A stretch of 64,000 bases of DNA, taken from assembly GCA_001949185.1 (NCBI GenBank), contig BDGG01000017.1, positions 62,001 through 126,000 of the forward strand, written 5' to 3'. Below, one piece after another: positions 57,033-64,000 of this stretch; the stretch's first letter is position 1, and every line of letters starts with the position of its first letter. Source of the DNA: Ramazzottius varieornatus. Taxonomy: Eukaryota; Tardigrada; Eutardigrada; Parachela; Ramazzottiidae. Both the position numbers and the translations under genes were made by a program. Below the pieces are notes generated by a model. The model did not search any database. It saw only the letters and a program-made list of their open reading frames with translations, and was not told where the DNA came from.

Positions 57033-58367
57033 ATGCACTTGAAGCGTCTCCCTAGTACAATGGCTCTACCGCCTTCTTCCCTGGTCATACTATTTTCCGT
57101 CGCCATTTCGGGAGTGAAGTGTCGGACACAGAGTTCCTCCTTCCATGCCCTTTCCAAGCGCCAAACGTTCAACCAACAATCCTACCAGTTCTCTCTCTCC
57201 AACTGTGGTCCAGGCACCAGCGTCGGCACTGTTTCCGCCACGTCCAACGGCCAGCCTCTCGGCTACACCCTGGACCCGGCCTCTGTCTACGGCATGTACG
57301 TCCGTGTGGACTACCTGACCGGCCAGATCACAATGACCACGGTCCCAGTCGCCCAGTCCACCTTCACCTTCAACGTGGTGGCCGCCACGTCCAATGGCGT
57401 CGTGTCAGTGCCCGTGACCGTCACCTGCAGCGGAATCGCCACAAATAACGGCCCAATTTCTTGTTCTCCTGGACTCTTCTTCTGTAATTTCGCCAACACC
57501 ATTCCTGGTACCGGTGGCTCGTCCACCACCACCGGACAATTCACTCAACCCTCCTACACGTTCACCGCCACCAACTGCGCATCGGGCTCTACAGTGGGTA
57601 CTGTTTCTGCCACTGGAGCCACCAGTTACGTGATCAGTAGCGGAAACACAGGTCAGTTCACCATCTCATCGTCCGGTGCCATCACCGCCAACAATCAGCT
57701 GACCACTGGTACCTCCGCTACCTTCTACGTTACCGCCTACTCCGCCACCGGGGCTTCCCCTGCGGTACCCGTAACCGTGACAGCTGCCTGTTCCGCCACA
57801 GGAACAGGCACGGGGTCTTTTCTTCAGCCGTCGTACGCGTTCACCACCCCGACTTGCACAGCCGGTACAGCTGTCGGTACAGTAACTGCCAGCGGTGCCG
57901 GCGGCTCATACCAACTGGACTCTGGTTCGACCTCTCAGTTCTCCATTTCCAACACCGGCCAGATCACGCTCAATACCGCCGTAGCGGCAGGCACATACAC
58001 TGTTACCGCGTACGCCAATGGCAATTTACAAGCCGGTGTTCCTGTTACGGTTACAGTTACATGTAGCGGTACAGGCGGCAGCACTGGAGTGAATATAAAC
58101 CTGCCGCGATTCAACCAGCCTTTCTATTCTTTCACGCTAACATCTTGCACAGGTTCCTCGACAGTAGGAAGCGTCGTTGCCAACAACGCAGCTTCTTACT
58201 CTATCGGTCAAATGAGCAACTTTTTTACGGTTAGCAATAGCGGGAGTATTACTACAGTTGGCACGCTGAGCCCCGGTGTTTACTCCCCCACTGTGGTGGC
58301 GACCAGCAGCACCGGCGGTCAGGTGGCTATTCCTATTACCGTGTATGTAACTTGTAATAATGGTTGA
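57033..58367 (+). CDS. secreted protein of four cadherin-like repeats with paired Cys
   Basis: An intronless frame of 444 codons; a second Met ten codons in gives the cleaner signal peptide (MALPPSSLVILFSVAISGVKC). Four repeats of about 90 residues follow. Each opens FxQPxYxFxxxxC (FNQQSYQFSLSNC, FTQPSYTFTATNC, FLQPSYAFTTPTC, FNQPFYSFTLTSC), runs through VGTVSA and a FxISxxGxIT strand, and closes with VPVTVTxxC. The strand pattern is cadherin-like, but the calcium motifs (DxD, DRE, DxNDN) are absent and each repeat has one Cys at each end instead. A spacer after repeat 1 has SCSPGLFFC. There is no membrane segment. Composition is strongly Ser/Thr/Gly/Val with C-ending codons, suggesting high expression. 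Inference: extracellular structural or matrix protein; no family name known to me. Confidence 0.8.
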   Translation: MHLKRLPSTMALPPSSLVILFSVAISGVKCRTQSSSFHALSKRQTFNQQSYQFSLSNCGPGTSVGTVSATSNGQPLGYTLDPASVYGMYVRVDYLTGQITMTTVPVAQSTFTFNVVAATSNGVVSVPVTVTCSGIATNNGPISCSPGLFFCNFANTIPGTGGSSTTTGQFTQPSYTFTATNCASGSTVGTVSATGATSYVISSGNTGQFTISSSGAITANNQLTTGTSATFYVTAYSATGASPAVPVTVTAACSATGTGTGSFLQPSYAFTTPTCTAGTAVGTVTASGAGGSYQLDSGSTSQFSISNTGQITLNTAVAAGTYTVTAYANGNLQAGVPVTVTVTCSGTGGSTGVNINLPRFNQPFYSFTLTSCTGSSTVGSVVANNAASYSIGQMSNFFTVSNSGSITTVGTLSPGVYSPTVVATSSTGGQVAIPITVYVTCNNG

Positions 58368-58709
58368 TGGTTGTTCCTTGTGCCACCAAACTTTTCAGTA
58401 TATATAGCTGCTCTCGCACACCGTAATATCTGGAAATTCGAACGAAGACCTCTCGATCATATAAACTTTTCGTGTATCAACCACCTCTGAGCACGGCCTT
58501 GATAAGAAATCACTGGCCGTCATGGCCGTGCCTGTCGACGGCGCGTCCTCCTGCCTCTGACCAGCTGGTTGAACAGTTTAATTTCTCGGGACTCGGGAGT
58601 CTAGACTGTCTCCTCTCCCGCTTTATCGGTTTATCCTTCGCTTGCTTCGCAAATTCCGTCAGTTCTCCACTGCTGCAGAATCGTTCAGGCAATCAAGTTT
58701 TGCAGGAAG

Positions 58710-60396
58710 ATGGAGATCATGCACAGAAGCTCCATGGACACGGGATCGTACGCCGCGTGCTGTTCATATCTGCCGGACGGAAGTCTACTCTGTGGCACCT
58801 ACCAGTTGCAAGACAAGTCCACTAACACCTCCGAAGAACATCGCTTGGGAAACGTTTTGCACTTCACTCATGGAAATGACGGTGAGGTAGGTTTACTTCA
58901 GTCAATGACACCTACATCTGGTATTCTTGACATTCAAGTGAAAGACAATCTCGCTTCCGTCATGCTGGCCGATGGCACTGTCAGTTTCCTCGGTCTCTCT
59001 AACTCCTTCCGACTTAATCTTCACGAAGACCAGATCGACAAAAGCTTCGCAGAGGTTCAGCAAAACGTTTCAGTCGTGTCGGAAGGACTGTGTTTGGCCG
59101 GAGCTTGGTCAGACGGTAAGGTAAGCTGGAAAATTTAGAAGCGTTCCTGTATATGTGTTTCTCGTGAAAACTTGCTATTGGGCTCAGATGATGACGTCAT
59201 GCGCAGCGCATGCCTGCGGCTGTGTGGAATGTGTGCGCCAGCGCATGGTTGCGCTCCGCCTGTTCGATTCTGACTTATTTCCGTCTCTACGTTATTTTCA
59301 ACGGACGGTATCTTTGCAGATTCCCGCATGGCAGTATCAGACTCGAAGGGTGGAGTGTCTCTCATAAAGAAAGGCGAGCACTCTTTCGGCGTATCGAACC
59401 ACAAGGACAATGTCCATGAGTACGAAGTATGGAGTGTTTGCTGGGACTGTAAAAACAATGACGTTCTTTACAGTGGTAAGGCTTGATTTTGTGCTCCTTC
59501 CGCGAAGGCAGATAGTCGACTTTTTGGATTTTTGTTTACAGGAGCCGATGACAGTTTCTTGAAGATGCATGACTTGCGAAGTGATTCTGCGGTGGTGACT
59601 GTGAAGGGACATGACGCCGGTGTGACGAGTGTGGTGAGTTCGAGCTCGATGGAGAATACCTTGATAACTGGCAGGTGAGTTATTGAAGAACTACCAGATT
59701 TACAAGGTAGTGGTTTGTACGGTTTTTTTGTCGTGTTAGTTATGACGAGCATATTCGTTCCTGGGACAAACGGATGCTGAAATCGGCGAGCGCTACGCTG
59801 AAACTGGGAGGTGGCGTATGGAGGATCAAGGCTAGCCCGGAAGACGACACTCTTCTGGCTTGTGCATGCATGCATAGTGGAGCCAGGATAGTTCGGCTGA
59901 ACGAAACTGGTATGTTTAGATGCGCTAATCTTACTCTGTGGCGTGAAAGGGGTGAATTTTACGTTCAAAGTAAAATGGAAGCTCCTGGGAGCTCAGCAAA
60001 AAAATTCGGCATGATCGTTTTTCCAGCTGGCGCACGCTCTAACCTAATAACGTTGCTGACGTGCGTCACTTGGAGAAGTATCTTGTGCAAATACAGTATT
60101 TGCCGAGCTCTCGGATTGTGTTTTACGTTTTCTAATCGAGTAGATTTTTGGTTGATGACTTCAGTGATTCGGGACTTAGCTTGAGACTGATTGCAGGTTT
60201 CGTTCTGCAACATAGTTTTATGGAAGGTAGACAACTGGTCTACGGCATAGACTGGTGTCCGACGAGGAGGCCCAAGAACCGAAAGCCAGACGGCAAGACT
60301 ACAAATGGCGAAGCGCATTTTCTTGCCGCTTGCTCTTTTTATGATCATATTTTGGACATTTACTCTTTCTTACCGAGCCGAAGCTCGATTGAATAG
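58710..60396 (+). CDS. DPH7: diphthine methyltransferase homologue (WD40 protein)
   Basis: Five exons (58710-59115, 59320-59475, 59542-59674, 59740-59909, 60197-60396) in phase give 354 residues. WD-type blocks match DPH7/WDR85: SYLPDGSLLCGTYQLQDK near the N terminus, VHEYEVWSVCWDCKNNDVLYSG, GADDSFLKMHDLR, TGSYDEHIRSWDKR, GGGVWRIKASPEDD, LLACACMHSGARIVRL and VYGIDWCP. The family removes the methyl ester from the diphthine intermediate on elongation factor 2 during diphthamide synthesis, in the cytosol. The start is taken at the first Met of a run; an internal Met (SMDTGSY) is an alternative. Intron 4 carries one family-H hairpin. Its last exon overlaps another open frame with a signal-like start. 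Confidence 0.9.
60021..60075. repeat. intronic hairpin (family H)
   Basis: Arms CAGCTGGCGCACG and CGTGCGTCACTTGG around a loop of about 27 bases, within intron 4 of DPH7. Confidence 0.8.
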
Positions 60397-61162
60397 TAAA
60401 GCTATTCCCGTCGCTCATGACACCCGTGCGGCTTCCGCCTCAGTAAAGGCCAACGGGATGTCGAGGCCGGATACCGTCATCAACAGCCGGAAACCGCGAG
60501 GTAATGTGTCCTTTCTGTGATTCTCCCTTCGATCTCTTGACAGTTTTTCTCACGTAATCTTTTGCAGCCGGAAGCTCAGATGTAATTATAGTCCTTCGAG
60601 GAGCCGGTCCTACAGCATCGATGGACTGTTCAAGCGACCCGCGGAGTATTGGTCAGTATAATTATATCGGTGTATGGTCTCTGAATTCGCTCCGTATCTT
60701 AAATATTCTGGTACTTGACAAAACTTTGTAGTGTATGAATCCAACGAGTCAAGTCACGATCTTAAACGATATTTAAAAATTCGAACGAATGCATCTAGTG
60801 TAGTTTGATACAATAATTTTGGTTCGTCGAGCAATATGGTTCGCCGCAGATTTGTGACTGCTCGAACGAACTAGATTTCCTTTTGGAGGACAATGGTAGA
60901 AAGCAAAAGTATGTCTCGAAGAGCTCACGGGCGATTTACGACGAGGTAAGGCATTGTTCGGTTTTGTTCGTAGCTTTTATCGGTCTTTGTGAGCGGACTC
61001 GATTTCGGTAAACTTGCTTGCAGAAATCAGGTCTACGCGTTTTCCTACTCTCTTTGTGTAGTACTTTTTCCGCAGCCCGGTAATAAGCGTATTTGGTATG
61101 AAGCTGACGAAGCCCGCGGGGAAATGACGGCGGTATTAACGGATCAAGAATGGAATGCGTGA
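60305..61162 (+). CDS. candidate secreted protein overlapping the DPH7 3' end
   Basis: A four-exon chain (60305-60500, 60568-60651, 60875-60945, 61076-61162) keeps phase throughout (1, 1, 0) and gives 145 residues. Exon 1 starts inside the last DPH7 exon in another frame: MAKRIFLPLALFMIIFWTFT, a signal-peptide-like start ending near AEA, then a Ser/Ala-rich segment. Later exons read SSDVIIVLRGAGPTASMD, DFLLEDNGRKQKYVSKSS, then PGNKRIWYEADEARGEMTAV. Donors 1 and 3 and acceptors 2 and 4 are good; the acceptor before exon 3 has a weak pyrimidine tract. No family recognised. The hydrophobic start could be a by-product of the DPH7 frame, so this stays tentative. Confidence 0.38.
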
Positions 61163-61164
61163 TT

Positions 61165-61822
61165 GTAAAACCCGTACGTGGTAGAGTGCTCGCGACGGAA
61201 CTGCGTCATTCAAGCTTACACTTATCAGCGGTTGTAAGTTAACCTTTGCCGCTGTACCAGGCCCTGGCAATCCAGTTTGCGTTTTGTATGAGGAAGTTCG
61301 TCGTATTCTGAGTGCACAACGACGTTAACAAGCAGCAGCCAAGAAAGTCGATCACGATTATCGTACAAATTTACGCTGCTGTTTTCTCTCTTGTTTGACA
61401 AGGTTATACACGCTGTGCTGAGCTGCAAAGGCTTATGCGAGGCGGGCCATATGACTGGACGAAGCGGTTCCTTCACCTTTCCATAATCAATCGTACTGTC
61501 TGCTTGATTTAGTAAATAACAGTCTAGTTTGTCGAGGCGATTTGGATTCTTTGCCTCAGCTTCGTCGCTCACCGTTTCGCCTCGTTCATTTCGTACCTTC
61601 AATATTTTCATTCAACTTTTTTTCATTCGGGATCACGCTTTCACGATGCAGACACCTTTTCTCTCACTATCTTCCCCATCTACTCCTGCAACTATGTAGC
61701 AAGACTTTCAAGGACAGGACCGAGCTCAACAGGCATCCATTGTCTCGTATTCGTCACGAAGAGCAAAGGCGGTTGGACGAGCACAGCCATGCTCTGATTG
61801 ATCCTGCCTGAATAACCTACAG
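61165..61822. other. no supported gene; upstream of capicua exon
   Basis: A 128-codon open frame on the - strand (61611-61225) has no motif. Part of the interval may be 5' exon or promoter of capicua, but nothing was recognised. Confidence 0.35.
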
Positions 61823-64000
61823 ATGGTTTCCGGAGAGATGGCCAGGACATCCCCCTTTGTCATCCAAAGCGCAAGTCCCGCATCGGAGTCACGTCTGGAC
61901 GAACGGGACCGTTTCTCCTTGCCGCGGACGGAACACACGCAGGTCGAGCATTTCCTTCAGCGACAAAATTCCTCTCCGGCCAAATCGGCAACCAGCGCTT
62001 TCCTCCATCAACACTATCCGCTACTGAATGGACCCTCGCCGCTGAACAGTCTAGGCCTTCCACCGTCGATAGGGCCGGGTCACAACAACCCGTCGTTTTT
62101 GTTCGCAGACAATGAACAGCTGATCAATAACCGGGATGCAGCACTGCCTTCCACTTCGTCTTTGTCCTCTCCAACCCCGCCGACGGCATCTTCCGTGCAA
62201 ACATCTAACCGTAAACGGAGACTTTTGGCGTGGCACCATCATAAAGAGAATGGTTCTTCGCCGCCTGACACAACGTCCGCGCGAGGGGAACGAGTATCGG
62301 GAACTTGTCTACGGGTAAGCAGTGCGTAATTACAGATATATTCTACGGGCTTGCTAGACGTCACTTAGAAAGCACGTCGCTCGGTAGCCCAAATCGAATT
62401 GTCAACGGGTAGAATGACGTCATGCGTGAGTTTGCACGATTCGGTTAATGTCAGGATTCATTCTACGCCAGATCAGATGGTAGTGAGGCTGGGTAGTTAC
62501 GGTGGTAGACCACGTGGTAGGTGGTGTTATGATGCCGTTGGTTGATAATGGTGCGATAAGGGATATGGGACGTATGCGGCACAAAATCGTGGCAAAACTG
62601 TTTCGATAAGTTCGTTTCCTGGTGAGTTCGCACGCCTCCAGCCAAAAATACCGCGATCGCGCGTCAGTCGAAAAAACAATCTTTGTGTCGGGTTTTCCGA
62701 GTTCCGATATGTGCATTTTGAGCAACGTGTATGGTAATGCTGACCTTTGGTTGTAGGTCAATTTGGAGGAGTACGTCGGAGAACGCGTTCTGGTACGTCG
62801 GGCGAAGAAAGAAGAATCCAGCAGCTCTCCGTACGTTCCAGGAACCATCCATGCAGTAGACAGCCCGAGCAGTGATATGGAAATCATATTAGAAACTCTC
62901 CCCGGTGAGTCCTTGAGGGTACCCAATGTCCTGTCCGAGGAAGCTAGGTGCCAAATTATTAGTGACCGCAGTCCAGCAGTCCATGAAATTCCAATGGGCA
63001 GTCGCGTTTGTGTTCGTCTCGCTCCCAAAGACCGTAGCTTCGTGCAAGGCCGCGTCCTCTCCTGCGACCTGACCAAATGCCCACCTGTCTTCAAGATTGC
63101 CGTGATGGAGAATGCTGGGGATGAAGAGAAAGACGTCGATGTGTCGCGTGTTCACATTCGCCTTCTACGACCGCCCTGGTAATAATTTAACACTGTGTCT
63201 TCGATAGAAAATGAGACTGTCACACACAAATAATTCTCCTCGGCTAGGAAACTCCACAAGGTCATTTTCCCAAGTGGCGTACGCTTCTAGTTCTAGTGGC
63301 TGGTAGCGAGCGCCACTTGGAGGAACCCACTCATCGAGTTTGGTTTGTCAAGTGGCGCACCGCTCTGGTGTTACCAGCTAGAAGCGAGCGCCACTTTGTT
63401 TAGTGATCTTGTTGACTGTGAATCTGTTTTGCCCAGACGTCTCTTTTTTATTCTTTTCTTAGGTACGAAGACACAGCATTTCTGCAACTTCCTCGCCCTG
63501 ACTTTTCGCGACACCCGAGTAGCGCGGAAGTGGTAGACGTCGAGGAAGGTGACTCGTCCGAAGATGAGCTGAAGATGCCGGACTTCGGCGACAACAACAA
63601 CTCCAACACGTCCACACCCGGTCCTTCCCGCTCCGCCAGTAAACTCTTGTACTCGACCCAGCACTCGACCGAGTCGAACCCCGCAAACGTCTTTGGCCTT
63701 CTTAGTCAACAGGACAACAGTGCTTCCAACGCTTCGTCGGAGTGCAATTTGAACAGTACCGTCAACTCTCCATCGCCACGAGGTTACAAAAAGGTACCAA
63801 AAGTCATATGTGATCCTTTCTGAAATATTCGCTTAGAGTAGTGGGGTTCTTGAAGGGCGATGTAATCTCCCTGTCGAACGGTATAAGAAAGAAATTCAAC
63901 GGGAAGCAGTGGCGGAAGTTGTGTACGGAGAAGGGTTGTAGCAAGGAGTCGCAGCGACGCGGCTTCTGCTCGCGACATCTATCCATGCAGAGCAAGTCTT
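61823..64000 (+). CDS. cic: capicua transcriptional repressor, 5' part (long-form N terminus)
   Basis: Exons 61823-62314, 62757-63178, 63463-63793 and 63856 to beyond the window, phases 0, 2, 0. Exon 1 is a disordered Ser/Pro stretch; its Met lies directly at an acceptor, so upstream exons are possible. Exon 2 holds the capicua N-terminal domain ([20 protein letters not shown]) ending IRLLRPPW, a block conserved in long capicua isoforms. Exon 3 is acidic and Ser-rich ([15 protein letters not shown]). Exon 4 has [40 protein letters not shown] and HLSMQ, the Cys-containing block before the HMG box in this family. The HMG box and C1 motif would lie beyond the window. It represses target genes downstream of receptor tyrosine kinase/MAPK signalling. 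The intron between exons 2 and 3 has two hairpins. Confidence 0.9.
63267..63399. repeat. two intronic hairpins (family H)
   Basis: Copies 63267-63322 (CCAAGTGGCGTACGCTTC ... AGCGAGCGCCACTTGG) and 63348-63399 (CAAGTGGCGCACCGCT ... AGCGAGCGCCACTT), 79 bp apart, in a capicua intron. The two share AGCGAGCGCCACTT on the right arm. Confidence 0.85.

Noticed and set aside
1-64000. CRISPR arrays, bacterial operons, ribosome-binding sites, rRNA
   Set aside because: Spliced metazoan genes throughout. The regular repeats seen are TIR elements and intronic hairpins, not direct repeats with spacers. No rRNA sequence recognised.
1-64000. tRNA genes
   Set aside because: No cloverleaf with clear A and B boxes was recognised by eye. 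A tRNA scan would be decisive, so absence is not claimed.

Overview
The window is nuclear DNA of a multicellular animal. Nearly every recognisable gene is split by short GT-AG introns (about 45-300 bp), and the products are metazoan: a receptor guanylyl cyclase, capicua, Ly6/uPAR proteins, a CUB protein and an axonemal CFAP97-type protein. Compact genes, very short introns, a plant/bacteria-style UDP-glycosyltransferase and many novel secreted proteins would fit a small invertebrate such as a tardigrade. That assignment is a guess and nothing in the sequence proves it. All exon models were built by hand from splice signals and reading phase.

Layout. 0-6 kb: no convincing gene, two TIR elements. 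6-22 kb: three dispersed members of a secreted peptide-precursor family (6.3, 19.0 and 21.2 kb, + strand), with a CUB-domain secreted protein (8.1-9.2 kb, - strand) and five Ly6/uPAR three-finger genes on the - strand (11.2-17.9 kb) between them. 24.5-27.6 kb: a carnitine acetyltransferase. 28.2-30.1 kb: a piggyBac transposase with an intron. 30.4-31 kb: a small unknown secreted protein. 31.7 kb: a GPCR fragment. 32.8-34 kb: a globin with two micro-exons. 34-47 kb: a region rich in small TIR transposons, with a receptor guanylyl cyclase (37-41.4 kb) and a two-TM protein carrying Src-type SH3/SH2 ligands (44-45.2 kb). 48.5-50 kb: a CFAP97D-like gene. 50.2-51.9 kb: a UDP-glycosyltransferase. 57-58.4 kb: a secreted protein of four cadherin-like repeats with paired cysteines. 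58.7-60.4 kb: DPH7, overlapped by a possible second gene. 61.8-64 kb: the 5' part of capicua, running off the window.

The window is not an operon or a single pathway. Two layers stand out. One is local expansion of secreted/GPI-anchored small proteins in the first 22 kb. The other is a dense load of small inverted-repeat elements. Several unrelated TIR families share a TA target duplication, one copy still carries a pogo-type HTH_psq fragment, and a separate family of about 53-bp hairpins (10 copies) occurs only inside introns of four unrelated housekeeping-type genes, usually as tandem pairs or triplets.
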